64,000 bases of DNA, taken from contig NZ_CP140098.1 of the NCBI RefSeq assembly GCF_034440735.1, forward strand, positions 606,501-670,500, in the 5' to 3' direction. The position numbers were made by a program, and so were the translations under genes. A model generated the notes under the pieces. The model was not told the origin of the DNA. It saw only the letters and a program-made list of their open reading frames with translations, and did not search any database. Below are positions 31,957 through 40,847 of this stretch, piece by piece (position 1 is the first letter of the stretch; the number at the start of each line of letters is the position of its first letter). Origin of the DNA: Deinococcus sp. AB2017081. GTDB lineage: Bacteria; Deinococcota; Deinococci; Deinococcales; Deinococcaceae.

Positions 31957-32745
31957 ATGAGTGAAAGCGTCCAGAGCATCGAACGGGCCCTGACCCTGAT
32001 CAACACCATCGTGGATGCCCAGCGGCCCCTGAGCATCGCCGAGCTGTCGCAGGCGGCGGGTCTGGCCCCCAGCACCATCCACCGCATCATCCAGACCCTC
32101 GCCGCGCGGGGCTACATCCACCAGGATCACGCGACCAAGCGCTACGACATCGGCCCGGAGATCGTCGAGATCAGCCGCTCGCTGTACCTGCGCTACGACC
32201 TCGTGCGGCGGGTGCGGCCGTACCTGCAGGATCTGGTCGACCTGACCGGCGAGACCGCGCACCTCGCCGAGCTCTATGGCACCAGCGCGATGTACCTCAG
32301 CCAGCTGGAGCCGCTGAGCATGGTGCGCATGTTCACCACGCCGGGCTCCATCGCGCCGCTGTACTGCAGCGACGTGGGCAAGCTCTTCCTGGCGGATCTG
32401 CCGCCGGCGCGGGTCACCGACATCATCCACAAGACCGGCCTGCGCCCCCGGACGCCGCACACCATCACCAGTGCGGATGACCTCGATGCGGCGCTGCAGG
32501 TCGTGCGTGAGCAGGGCTACGCCGTCGACGACGAGGAGCGCGAGATCGGCGTGCGCTGCCTGTCCGCGCCCATCCTCAACGGGGCCGGCAAGGTGATTGC
32601 GGCGGTGGGGATCGCCGGCTCCAGCGGCCGCGTGCTGCGCGAGCGGGTGCCGGAACTCGCGGCCTGCGTGCAGCAGGTGGCGCACCGCGCGGCGACGGAA
32701 CTGATCCTGCAACCCCAGGACGAACCGCAGGCGCACCGCCCATGA
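31957..32745 (+). CDS. IclR-family transcriptional regulator
   Basis: 262 residues. N-terminal winged helix (residues about 5-65: SIERALTLINTIV, LSIAELSQAAGLAPSTIHRI), then the IclR effector-binding domain, including GSIAPLYCSDVGKLFLADL and the conserved C-terminal segment SAPILNGAGKVIAAVGIAG. Usually represses or activates catabolic operons in response to a pathway metabolite. Most likely targets are the TTCC/GGAA sites at 30508-30558. The stop overlaps the start of the M24 hydrolase gene (ATGA), tying it to module A. Confidence 0.9.
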   Translation: MSESVQSIERALTLINTIVDAQRPLSIAELSQAAGLAPSTIHRIIQTLAARGYIHQDHATKRYDIGPEIVEISRSLYLRYDLVRRVRPYLQDLVDLTGETAHLAELYGTSAMYLSQLEPLSMVRMFTTPGSIAPLYCSDVGKLFLADLPPARVTDIIHKTGLRPRTPHTITSADDLDAALQVVREQGYAVDDEEREIGVRCLSAPILNGAGKVIAAVGIAGSSGRVLRERVPELAACVQQVAHRAATELILQPQDEPQAHRP

Positions 32746-33947
32746 CCGTGGCTGATCGTCTGGAGATCGGCCGGGCGGAACACGCCCAGCGTCGGGAGCG
32801 GCTCGCACGAAGGCTGCACGACGCGGAACTCGACACGATCTGCGTGTTCGGGCCTGTCCGGGTCGCCTACCTCACCGGCTTCCACTTCGCGGCCACCGAG
32901 CGGCCCATCGGGCTCGTCCTGACCGGCGGCGGCGACCTGACCATGCTGCTGCCCGAGATCGAGGCCGAGCACTACGCCCACCAGTGCCCGGAACTGCCCG
33001 CCCCCCTGACGTATCCCGAGTATCCGGGGGGCGGCAGTGGCCGGCACCCGGTGACCGTGCTGGCCGACCACCTGCGGCGATCGGGCCTGAAGCGGATCGC
33101 GGCCGACGTGGACGGCTACGAACACCGCTGGGGCTACCGCGGGCCGGCGCTCTCGGCGCTGCTGGAGCAGCCGGTCGCGGACGGCCTGGCCCTCGTCGAC
33201 GACCTGCGGATGGTCAAGAGTCCGGCGGAGATCGCCCTGATCCGTGAGGCCTGCGCGTGGGGCGACCACGCCCACCGGATGATGCAGGACGCCATTGCCC
33301 CCGGCGTGAATGAACTCGTGGTGTCGCACGAGTCCAGCCTGCGGGCCACCCGCGAGATGCTCGCGGCGCTGGGTGAGCGCTACGTGCCCAAGACCCGCGA
33401 GGGCCTCCCGGCCAACGCCATGTTCATCAGCGGCGCGAACACCGCGCATCCACACGGTCTGCACCAGAGCGTGGGCGTCCAGCCGGGTGACGTGCTCGTG
33501 ACCGGGGCCTACGGCGTCGTGGGCGGCTACGAGAGCGAGCTGGAACGCACCATGCACGTCGGAGCACCGACCCCCGACTTCGAGCGATACTTCGCCGCCA
33601 TGCTCGGCGCGCAGGACGTGGGCCTCGCCGCACTGCGCCCCGGCCGCACGTGTGCCGAGGTCGAGGCCGAGGTGCGCGGCTACATTGAGGACACCCTGGA
33701 CATGACGCGCCTGATCCGGCACCACACCGGGCACGCCTTCGGGCTGGAGGGTCACGAGCATCCCTTCCTCGATCTGGACGACCACACCGTCATCGAGCCG
33801 GGCATGATCTTCTCTATCGAGCCGGGGCTGTACGTGCCGGGCCTCGCCGGCTTCCGCCACTCCGACACGGTGCTGGTCACAGGCAGCGGTAGTGAGCGCC
33901 TCAGCCTGTATCCCCGGGATCTGGCGGCCCTGCTCATTCCGGTGTGA
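32742..33947 (+). CDS. M24-family (creatinase/prolidase-like) hydrolase lacking the usual metal ligands
   Basis: 401 residues; N-terminal creatinase-type domain and C-terminal pita-bread domain. In metal-dependent M24 peptidases the ligands are Asp, Asp, His, Glu, Glu. Here the first Asp is Gly (VTGAYGVVGGY), the second is Glu (ESELERTM), His (HHTGHAFG) and the first Glu (FSIEPGLY) are kept, and the last Glu is Ser (FRHSDTVL). That pattern resembles creatinase and ectoine hydrolase, which work without metal, more than Xaa-Pro peptidases. So a C-N hydrolase acting on a small amidino or amide compound is plausible. Overlaps the IclR gene by 4 bp. Confidence 0.75.
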   Translation: MTVADRLEIGRAEHAQRRERLARRLHDAELDTICVFGPVRVAYLTGFHFAATERPIGLVLTGGGDLTMLLPEIEAEHYAHQCPELPAPLTYPEYPGGGSGRHPVTVLADHLRRSGLKRIAADVDGYEHRWGYRGPALSALLEQPVADGLALVDDLRMVKSPAEIALIREACAWGDHAHRMMQDAIAPGVNELVVSHESSLRATREMLAALGERYVPKTREGLPANAMFISGANTAHPHGLHQSVGVQPGDVLVTGAYGVVGGYESELERTMHVGAPTPDFERYFAAMLGAQDVGLAALRPGRTCAEVEAEVRGYIEDTLDMTRLIRHHTGHAFGLEGHEHPFLDLDDHTVIEPGMIFSIEPGLYVPGLAGFRHSDTVLVTGSGSERLSLYPRDLAALLIPV

Positions 33948-33958
33948 CCCGGACATGA

Positions 33959-34627
33959 CACCCTGACCGGGAAGCGCGAGCAGCGGCGTGGACGCCCGGG
34001 GAGCGGATGGCGGGCGGCCTGGCACAGCTCGGCGGCGGCGGGCATCCCACCGTGGTCATCGGCCGGCGTGATCTGCCGGGCCACGAGCTGCCGTACGTCA
34101 CGGCCGACCATCCGGCCGCGACCGCGCGGGCGTGCACGGCCCTGCTCGACCGGGGCCATGAGTGCACCCTGTATCTGGGCACGGTGGCACGCCACGAATC
34201 GGCGGTCGACCGGGAACTCGGCTACCGCGCCGCCATGGGTCACGCGCCGGAACGCGGCCGGGTCGAGCGGGTCGAGACGGTCACCCCGTCGGTGGTGCGG
34301 GCCGCGCTGGACGCCGGCGTGACGGGCGTGCTGTGTGAGAACGAACGCCTCACCGCCGGGTGGATCGCGGCGGCTGCGACCCTCGGCGTGCACTGGCCAC
34401 AGGACGACGGCGTTGCGGTGCTGGGCGATCCGATCTACCAGAGTGAACTGCCCGCCGGGTGGGCACACGTGACCATCCCCCGCGTGCAGATGGGCCGTGA
34501 GGCAGTGCGGCTCCTCACGCAGCTCCTCGGCGGTCTGCCGGCTGCATCCGTCAGCCTGCCGTGTCAGTGGGTGCCAGGGGCGTCGCTGGGGGGAACGGAC
34601 ACGCCCGTCACGGGGTTGTCGGGATGA
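33959..34627 (+). pseudogene. Remnant of a LacI/PurR-family regulator (effector domain only)
   Basis: A 223-codon frame opening straight after a stop and lacking the N-terminal helix-turn-helix. It reads like the second half of a LacI-type sensor domain: PTVVIGRRDLPGHELPYVTA, LLDRGHECTLYLG, then VTIPRVQMGREAVRLLTQLL and QWVPGASLGG near the end. An internal ATG at 34007 exists, but a protein without the DNA-binding domain would not regulate. It sits directly behind the M24 gene, suggesting that a deletion fused the two neighbours. Confidence 0.7.
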
Positions 34628-35154
34628 GCGCTCCCCGTGGCGTGGGCAGTCGCCAGGCGCCCCAGGGATCCGGGCTCCACTCGGCTCGCCCCGGGCAGGC
34701 GGGCTGGCGCCCAGTGGCACGCCTGGGCCGCCGCCTGCGGCACCCGGCCCACCGCGTTCCGACCGCCAGTTCCGGGTGAACACGAATACCAGCGGCGTCC
34801 TGCAGGAGTCGCCACACACCCTGACCGTGCCGATCGACGGCCGGTTCATGCTGACCACACTCCGGGTTGTCCTCGACGCTCCCGGTTCCCGGGCCCGACC
34901 GCCGCGAGCAGCCGGGTAGGACTGGCCATGGTGCCGGCACCGTCCGGCAGACGGACGACGGATCACGCGACCCACCAGTGTCCATCCGCCCCGGCGTCGA
35001 CGCAGCGCGCTGTCACTCCGTGTGCAGCGGGAACATTCTCCTCCGGGCGCACGGCGCTGCAGGCCGGAACATTGGGCTTGCCAGATCCAGAGCTCGGTGT
35101 TATGGTTCACCATAACATTTACGAAGTTGTTATGGACGTTCTGGAGGTAGGGGT
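34628..35154. other. Intergenic region with promoter/operator of the second transporter; rest unassigned
   Basis: About 530 bp. A frame near 34763-34919 (FRVNTNTSGVLQESPHTL, then TVPIDGRFMLTTLRVVLDA) looks protein-like but has no start and no identity, and may be another gene fragment. The last 80 bp hold the promoter and palindromic operator at 35078-35116. Confidence 0.5.
35078..35116 (+). promoter_or_regulatory. Promoter TTGCCA n17 TATGGT with overlapping palindromic operator
   Basis: -35 TTGCCA at 35078-35083 and -10 TATGGT at 35101-35106, spacer 17. The perfect palindrome GTTATGGT-TC-ACCATAAC (35099-35116) covers the -10, and a further half-site GTTATGG lies at 35129-35135. Arrangement typical of repression. 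Candidate binder: the GntR-family regulator at 40844 encoded at the end of this operon. Confidence 0.65.
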
Positions 35155-36729
35155 ATGAACAGACTGTCACGTGCCACGCTCGCGCTCGCCGCCGCACTCA
35201 GTGTTTCCCACTCACTTGCCGTCACGCGCGGTGGCCAACTGGTCTACGGGCGCTATGCCGACTCGCTGTTTCTCGACCCTGTCCTGAACGACGCCAACCT
35301 CGACATCTGGATCCTGACCAACCTGTACGACACGCTGCTCCAGCCCACCGCCGACGGCAAGGGCGTGCAGCCGGGCCTGGCCAGCCGCTACGCCGCGTCG
35401 ACCGACGGCAAGACCATGACCCTGACGATGCGCCCCGGCCTGAAGTTCGCCGACGGCAGCGCCCTGACCGCCGCCGACGTGAAGTGGTCGCTCGACCGCG
35501 CCCGGCAGCCCGACGCCGGGGCGTGGAGCTCCTCGCTGGCGAGCATCGACTCGATCACGGCCAGCGGCCAGACCGTGACCCTGAAACTGAAGCGCCCCGA
35601 TCCCACGCTGCCCGCCGCGCTGGCGACCTTCAACGCCGCGATCATGCCGCAGAAGCTGTTCACGGCCGCCGCCGGCAAGAACGACGCCGAGAAGGCCAAG
35701 GCCTTCGCCGAGAAGCCCATCGGCTCGGGGCCGTTCGTCCTGAGCGAGTGGAAGCGCGGCTCTTACATGGTGCTCAAGCGCAACCCCTACTACTGGAAGA
35801 AGGGCGAGGACGGCAAGGCGCTGCCCTACCTGGACACCGTGCGCTTCGAGATCATCCCCGACGACAACACCCGCATCCTGAAGCTGCAGGCCGGGGAACT
35901 CCAGGGCGCAGAATTCATCCCGCTGAGCCGCGTGGCCGAACTCAAGCGCGACGCCCGGCTGGACATGGAACTCTTCCCCTCGACCAAGGTCAGCTCGATC
36001 TTCATGAACAACCGCCCCACGCTGAAGAACGGGGCCGAGAACCCCCTGAGCGACGTGCGCGTGCGCCAGGCACTGAACTACGCCACCAACAAGGACGCCC
36101 TGATCCAGGTCGTGACCTTCGGCACCGGCAAGGTCATGAAGTCGTTCATGTCCTCGACCACGCCGCTGTACGACGCCGCGCAGAAGGGCTTCCCCTACGA
36201 CCTGGCGAAGGCCAAGTCGCTGCTGGCCGCCACGAAGTACAAGAACGGCTTCGAGGTCAGCGTCATGGCCACCAGCGGCAGCGCCGACGATCTGGCACTG
36301 CTCACCGCCATGCAGCAGATGTGGGGGGCCATCGGGGTGCGGCTCAAGATCGAGCAGCTCGACGCCGCCACCAAGACCGCCCGCTACCGTGCCAACGACT
36401 TCCAGATGCGCACCGGGGCGTGGACGAACGACATCAACGACCCGTCGCAGATCACGTCGTACTACGCGATCTTCGACAACATCGAGTCCGTGCATACCGG
36501 CTTCAAGAATGCCGAGATCGACAAACTCTTCGCGCAGAGCCAGCAGGAACTCAGCCGCGTGAACCGCGCGTCGCAGTACCGTCGCATCCAGACCATCTAC
36601 CAGCAGGCCGCGCCGATCGTGTACCTGTACGAGACGCCGTATCCGGTGGCGCTCTCGAAGAAGGTGGGCGGCTTCGTGCAGATCCCGCTGGGCAACAACA
36701 TCTTCGCCGGAGCGTGGCTCGACAAGTAA
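35155..36729 (+). CDS. Extracellular solute-binding protein, SBP_bac_5 family (second transporter)
   Basis: 524 residues with Sec signal (RATLALAAALSVSHSLAVT). Family motifs: LTMRPGLKFADGSALTAADV, PIGSGPFVLSEWKRGSYMVL and DVRVRQALNYATNKDAL. Paralogue of the binding protein at 28770 but clearly diverged, so probably a different peptide-like ligand. GGAGG lies before the ATG. A dispersed repeat separates it from the permease genes. Probably regulated through the palindrome overlapping its promoter. Confidence 0.9.
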   Translation: MNRLSRATLALAAALSVSHSLAVTRGGQLVYGRYADSLFLDPVLNDANLDIWILTNLYDTLLQPTADGKGVQPGLASRYAASTDGKTMTLTMRPGLKFADGSALTAADVKWSLDRARQPDAGAWSSSLASIDSITASGQTVTLKLKRPDPTLPAALATFNAAIMPQKLFTAAAGKNDAEKAKAFAEKPIGSGPFVLSEWKRGSYMVLKRNPYYWKKGEDGKALPYLDTVRFEIIPDDNTRILKLQAGELQGAEFIPLSRVAELKRDARLDMELFPSTKVSSIFMNNRPTLKNGAENPLSDVRVRQALNYATNKDALIQVVTFGTGKVMKSFMSSTTPLYDAAQKGFPYDLAKAKSLLAATKYKNGFEVSVMATSGSADDLALLTAMQQMWGAIGVRLKIEQLDAATKTARYRANDFQMRTGAWTNDINDPSQITSYYAIFDNIESVHTGFKNAEIDKLFAQSQQELSRVNRASQYRRIQTIYQQAAPIVYLYETPYPVALSKKVGGFVQIPLGNNIFAGAWLDK

Positions 36730-36873
36730 GACGGACTCCGATTGAATCCCGCTGAAAGCGGGGTGAAATCCGACCAAAGGGAGTAGGAGCCGTACGGATT
36801 TCGGGAGATGGACGGACATCCGGCTCTCTCGCGGATGTCCGGGAATCGGACGGAATCCGTAGAAGACATCTGC
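36730..36873 (+). repeat. Dispersed intergenic repeat, copy 2 (MITE-like)
   Basis: Begins GACGGACTCCGATTGAATCC and ends with CGGACGGAATCCGTAG, roughly inverted ends. The middle has GGGAGATGGACGGACATCCG and a GGATGTCCGGGAATC block, as in copy 1 (31786-31953). Sits between binding-protein and permease genes, where it may adjust downstream transcript levels. Confidence 0.7.
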
Positions 36874-36936
36874 CCCCGTCCCCACCGTCCCCGGCCGCCG
36901 CGACTTCCCGTGCGGCGGCCGGGTGCTGGAGGTGTC

Positions 36937-37875
36937 ATGCACACCAGTTATGTTGTCAAGCGGCTACTCCAGATCATCCCGACCTTCCTGGCGGTCATGC
37001 TGCTGGTCTTCCTGCTCGTGAGACTCCTGCCGGGCGACCCGGCCAGCGCGATCCTGGGCGACCGTGCCACCACCGAGATCGTCGAGCGCACCAACCGCGA
37101 GCTGGGGCTGGATCAGCCGCTGCCGGTGCAGTTCGGTATCTTCGTGCAGCGCCTCCTGACCGGTGATCTGGGCGACTCGATCAGCCTGAAGGTGCCGGTC
37201 ATGCGCCTGATCGTGGAACGGCTGCCCGTCACGCTGTTCCTGACCGTGTACGCCGCCGTGCTGGGTGTGCTGCTCGCCGTGCCGCTGGCGGTGCTGGCCG
37301 CCGTGCGCCGCAACACCTGGGTGGACGCGCTGATCCGGGGCGTGTTCCAGGTCGGGCTGTCGCTGCCGGTGTTCTACGTGGCGCTGCAACTGCTGACGCT
37401 GCTGGGCGCCCGGCTCGGCTGGTTTCCCATCGGCGGCTACGGCGAGGGCTTCGGCGGCCACCTGTACCACCTGTTCCTGCCCGCGCTGACGCTGGGGCTG
37501 AACCTGGCGGCGGTGCTGGTGCGCACGCTCAGAAGCGCCGTCATCGAGGTGCTGACCGCCGAGTACGTGGAGTTCGCCCGCGCCAAGGGGATGGCGGCGC
37601 GGGTGATCCTGAGCCGGCACGTGCTGCGCAACGCCCTGATCTCGACCGTGACCCTGCTCGGCCTGAACATCGGGGCGCTGATCGGGGGCGCGGTCATCAC
37701 CGAGACGGTGTTCGCCATTCCCGGCGTGGGTCGCCTGATGGTGGACGCCATCTTCGGGCGCGACTACCCGGTCATCCAGGGCCTGACCCTGACCTTTGCG
37801 GTGCTGGTGTCGCTGGTCTTTCTGGTGACCGACCTGCTGCACGCCCGCCTCGACCCCCGCACGGAGCTGAGCTGA
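36937..37875 (+). CDS. Peptide/nickel-type ABC transporter permease (DppB/OppB family)
   Basis: 312-residue inner-membrane protein. N-terminal helix LLQIIPTFLAVMLLVFLLVR, then RLLPGDPASAILG and GLDQPLPVQFGIF. EAA-loop VEFARAKGMAARVILSRHVL. Complete family length. GGAGG 6 nt before ATG 36937. Works with the DppC-like permease and the two ATPases that follow. Confidence 0.92.
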   Translation: MHTSYVVKRLLQIIPTFLAVMLLVFLLVRLLPGDPASAILGDRATTEIVERTNRELGLDQPLPVQFGIFVQRLLTGDLGDSISLKVPVMRLIVERLPVTLFLTVYAAVLGVLLAVPLAVLAAVRRNTWVDALIRGVFQVGLSLPVFYVALQLLTLLGARLGWFPIGGYGEGFGGHLYHLFLPALTLGLNLAAVLVRTLRSAVIEVLTAEYVEFARAKGMAARVILSRHVLRNALISTVTLLGLNIGALIGGAVITETVFAIPGVGRLMVDAIFGRDYPVIQGLTLTFAVLVSLVFLVTDLLHARLDPRTELS

Positions 37876-37906
37876 TGTCTCTGCTGTCCATTCCGAGGAG
37901 CCCGGC

Positions 37907-38755
37907 ATGACCGCCGTCACGACCGTTCCCGCCGCCCCGGTTCGCACGCGGCGCGGCCCCAAGCCCACCCTGCTGATCGGGCTGATCCTGCTGGCCGTGC
38001 TGATCGTCGCGGCGCTGTTTCCGGCCGCCCTGGCGCCGCACAGCCCCACCGATTTCGACTACGAGGCCATCCTGCAGGGGCCGACCGCCCGGCACCCCTT
38101 CGGCACCGACAACTTCGGGCGCGACGTGCTGAGCCGCGTGATCTACGGCACGCGCGTCGATCTCCAGATCGCCATCTTCACGACCCTGTTTCCCTTCCTG
38201 TTCGGCACGCTGCTGGGCGCGCTCACCGGTTACCTGGGCCGCTGGGCCGACGCCGTGGTCGGGCGGATCGCCGATCTGGTGGTCGTCTTTCCCTTCCTGG
38301 TGCTGGTCATCGCCATCGTGGCGGTGCTGGGGCCGGGGCTCACCAACATGTACATCGCGGTCAGTGCGGTGGGCTGGGTCAGCTACTGGCGGCTCACGCG
38401 CGGCGAGGTCATGAGCCAGAAGAAGGCCGAGTACGCGCAGGCGGGCCGGGTGCTGGGCTACAGCCCCAGCCGGATCCTGCTGCGCCACCTGCTGCCCAAC
38501 GCGGTCACGCCGGCCATCGTGTACCTGATGACCGACATGAGTCTGGGCATCCTGCTGGGGGCCTCGCTGGGCTACCTGGGCCTGGGCGCGCAGCCGCCGA
38601 CCCCGGAATGGGGCGTGATGGTCGCCGACGGCAAGAACTTCATGGCGACCGCGTGGTGGATCTCGACCTTCCCGGGCCTGGCCCTGACGCTGGCCGGCGT
38701 GACCTTCTCGCTGATCGGCGATGGCCTGGCCGACGCCCTGAGGCCCCGCGCATGA
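37907..38755 (+). CDS. Peptide/nickel-type ABC transporter permease (DppC/OppC family)
   Basis: 282-residue inner-membrane protein; N-terminal helix LIGLILLAVLIVAALFPAAL, the HPFGTDNFGRDVLSRVIYG signature, and EAA-loop EYAQAGRVLGYSPSRILLRH. Its stop overlaps the first ATPase gene by 4 bp (ATGA), so translation is coupled. Confidence 0.92.
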   Translation: MTAVTTVPAAPVRTRRGPKPTLLIGLILLAVLIVAALFPAALAPHSPTDFDYEAILQGPTARHPFGTDNFGRDVLSRVIYGTRVDLQIAIFTTLFPFLFGTLLGALTGYLGRWADAVVGRIADLVVVFPFLVLVIAIVAVLGPGLTNMYIAVSAVGWVSYWRLTRGEVMSQKKAEYAQAGRVLGYSPSRILLRHLLPNAVTPAIVYLMTDMSLGILLGASLGYLGLGAQPPTPEWGVMVADGKNFMATAWWISTFPGLALTLAGVTFSLIGDGLADALRPRA

Positions 38756-39777
38756 CGGCGCTCACAGAGACCGGGATCGGCACGCCCGTCACCGCGCCGC
38801 TGCTGAGTGTCCACGACCTGAACGTCCGCATCCCCACGCCCTCGGGCACGCTGCACGCGGTGCGCGGCGTGAACTTCGATCTGCACCCCGGCGAGATGCT
38901 GGGCGTGGTCGGCGAGAGCGGCTCGGGCAAGAGCGTGACCCTGCGGGCGCTGCTGCGGCTGCACCGCCCGCCGATCGCCATGAGCGGCGAGGTGCGCTAC
39001 GGCGGCCGGAACCTGCTGGCCCTGAGCGACCAGCAGCTGCGCGGCGTGCGCGGCGGCCAGATCAGCATGATCTTCCAGGAGCCCATGAGTGCCCTGAACC
39101 CGGTGCTGACGGTGGGCGAGCAGATCACCGAGAACCTGCGCGAACACAAAGGGCTGCGGGGGCGGGCGGCCCAGGAGCGGGCGGCCGACCTGCTCGACCT
39201 GACCGGGATTCCCAGCCCACGGGCGCGGCTCTCGGACTACCCGCACCAGTTCTCGGGCGGGATGCGCCAGCGGGCCATGATCGCCATTGCGCTGGCGTCC
39301 GAGCCGCGCGTGCTGCTGGCCGACGAGCCCACCACGGCGCTGGACGTGACCATCCAGGATCAGATCCTGCGGCTGCTTCTGAAACTGCGGGGCGAGCTGG
39401 GCATGGCGGTCATCCTGGTGACGCACGACCTGGGCGTGGTCGCGCAGACCTGCGACCGCGTGGCGGTGATGTACGGCGGCCGGCTGATGGAGACCGCGCC
39501 CGTCGTGGAACTGTTCCGCCAGCCCCGGCACGCCTACGCGCTGGGCCTGCTGCGCAGCCTGCCGGGCGTGGGCGGCGAGCGCCGGCCGCTGGTGCCGATT
39601 CCCGGCGGCCCGCCGGATCTGCGGATCACGCCCCAGGGCTGCGCCTTCTACCCACGCTGCGCCTACGGCGACGACGCCTGCCTGGGCACCGAACCCCCGC
39701 TGGTGCCGGTGGCCCCCGGCCGCGACAGCGCGTGTGTACACGCCGACCGCCTGCCGCCCCCCGGAGACCTGGCATGA
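38752..39777 (+). CDS. Peptide ABC transporter ATP-binding protein (DppD/OppD family)
   Basis: 341 residues. Walker A GESGSGKS near residue 54, Q-loop [11 protein letters not shown], signature [10 protein letters not shown], Walker [14 protein letters not shown]-loop VTHDLG, and the C-terminal oligopeptide-transporter extension with its Cys cluster ([15 protein letters not shown]), often an Fe-S site. The start at 38752 overlaps the previous stop. This ATPase and the next may also energise the module A importer, which has none. Confidence 0.93.
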   Translation: MTALTETGIGTPVTAPLLSVHDLNVRIPTPSGTLHAVRGVNFDLHPGEMLGVVGESGSGKSVTLRALLRLHRPPIAMSGEVRYGGRNLLALSDQQLRGVRGGQISMIFQEPMSALNPVLTVGEQITENLREHKGLRGRAAQERAADLLDLTGIPSPRARLSDYPHQFSGGMRQRAMIAIALASEPRVLLADEPTTALDVTIQDQILRLLLKLRGELGMAVILVTHDLGVVAQTCDRVAVMYGGRLMETAPVVELFRQPRHAYALGLLRSLPGVGGERRPLVPIPGGPPDLRITPQGCAFYPRCAYGDDACLGTEPPLVPVAPGRDSACVHADRLPPPGDLA

Positions 39778-40847
39778 GCGCCCCCACCCAGACCCTCACG
39801 CCCAGCGCCACAGCATCCGACACCGTGCTGGAGGTCAGCGGCCTGACCAAAACCTTCCCGGCGGGGCAGTCGCTGCTCTCGCGGCTGCGGGGACAGCCCC
39901 GCACGGTCGTGCAGGCCCTGACCGACGTGCACCTGAGCGTGCGCCGGGGCGAGACGCTGGGCATCGTGGGCGAGAGCGGCTGCGGCAAGTCCACCCTGGC
40001 CCGCACGCTGGTGCGCCTCTACGACGCCGACAGCGGCAGCGTCCGCTACGGCGGCGCGGAGGTGACGACCCTCGCGGGGGCCGACCTGCGGGCCTACAAC
40101 CGCTCGGTGCAGATGATCTTCCAGGATCCCTACTCCAGCCTGAACCCACGCATGACGGTCGAGCAGGTGCTGCGCGAGGTGCTGGGCGTCCACAAGATGC
40201 GGCCCCCGGAGCAGATCGGAGCCCGCATTCAGGAACTCCTGAGTCTGGTCGGCCTGCCCCCGGAAGCGGCCGGACGGCTGCCGCACGAATTCAGCGGCGG
40301 GCAGCGCCAGCGCATCGGCATCGCGCGGGCGCTGGCGCTGGAGCCCGAGATCCTGATCGCCGACGAACTGGTCTCGGCGCTGGACGTGTCGGTGCAGGCG
40401 CAGGTCGTGAACCTGCTGCTGGAGTTGCAGGATCGCCTGGGCCTGACCGTGCTGTTCGTGGCGCACGACCTGCGGCTGGTGCGCCACCTGTCGCACCGGG
40501 TGGCGGTGATGTACCTGGGCCGGGTGGTCGAGGTCGCGGACACGGCCACCCTGTTCGCCGCGCCCCGGCATCCCTACACCCAGGGCCTGCTGGCCGCCGC
40601 CCCCTCGCTGGAACCCGGCACCCGCAGCAGCGAGCCCGCCATCTCGGGCGAGCTGCCCAGCCCGCTGAACGTGCCGAGCGGCTGCGCCTTCCGCACGCGC
40701 TGCCCGCACACCTTCGACCGCTGCGCCACCGAGCGGCCGGCACTGCTGCCGACCTCGGGCGGCGAGGTCGCGTGCCACCTGTACGATCCCGCCGGGTCGG
40801 TGCCGGAACGTCCGGGGCAGGAGCGGCAGGGTACGGTGATTCCATGA
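39774..40847 (+). CDS. Peptide ABC transporter ATP-binding protein (DppF/OppF family)
   Basis: 357 residues. Walker A GESGCGKS, Q-loop IFQDPYSSLNP, signature FSGGQRQRIG, Walker B ILIADELVSALD (Leu where Pro is common), H-loop VAHDLR, and C-terminal Cys-containing extension (GCAFRTRCPHTFDRC). Coupled by 4-bp overlaps to the upstream ATPase and to the GntR regulator gene downstream. Confidence 0.93.
   Translation: MSAPTQTLTPSATASDTVLEVSGLTKTFPAGQSLLSRLRGQPRTVVQALTDVHLSVRRGETLGIVGESGCGKSTLARTLVRLYDADSGSVRYGGAEVTTLAGADLRAYNRSVQMIFQDPYSSLNPRMTVEQVLREVLGVHKMRPPEQIGARIQELLSLVGLPPEAAGRLPHEFSGGQRQRIGIARALALEPEILIADELVSALDVSVQAQVVNLLLELQDRLGLTVLFVAHDLRLVRHLSHRVAVMYLGRVVEVADTATLFAAPRHPYTQGLLAAAPSLEPGTRSSEPAISGELPSPLNVPSGCAFRTRCPHTFDRCATERPALLPTSGGEVACHLYDPAGSVPERPGQERQGTVIP

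Noticed and set aside
34763..34919. A separate gene encoding ...VPIDGRFMLTTLRVVLDA
   Set aside because: Looks protein-like but has no start, no ribosome-binding site and no identifiable family, so it is kept only as a possible fragment.
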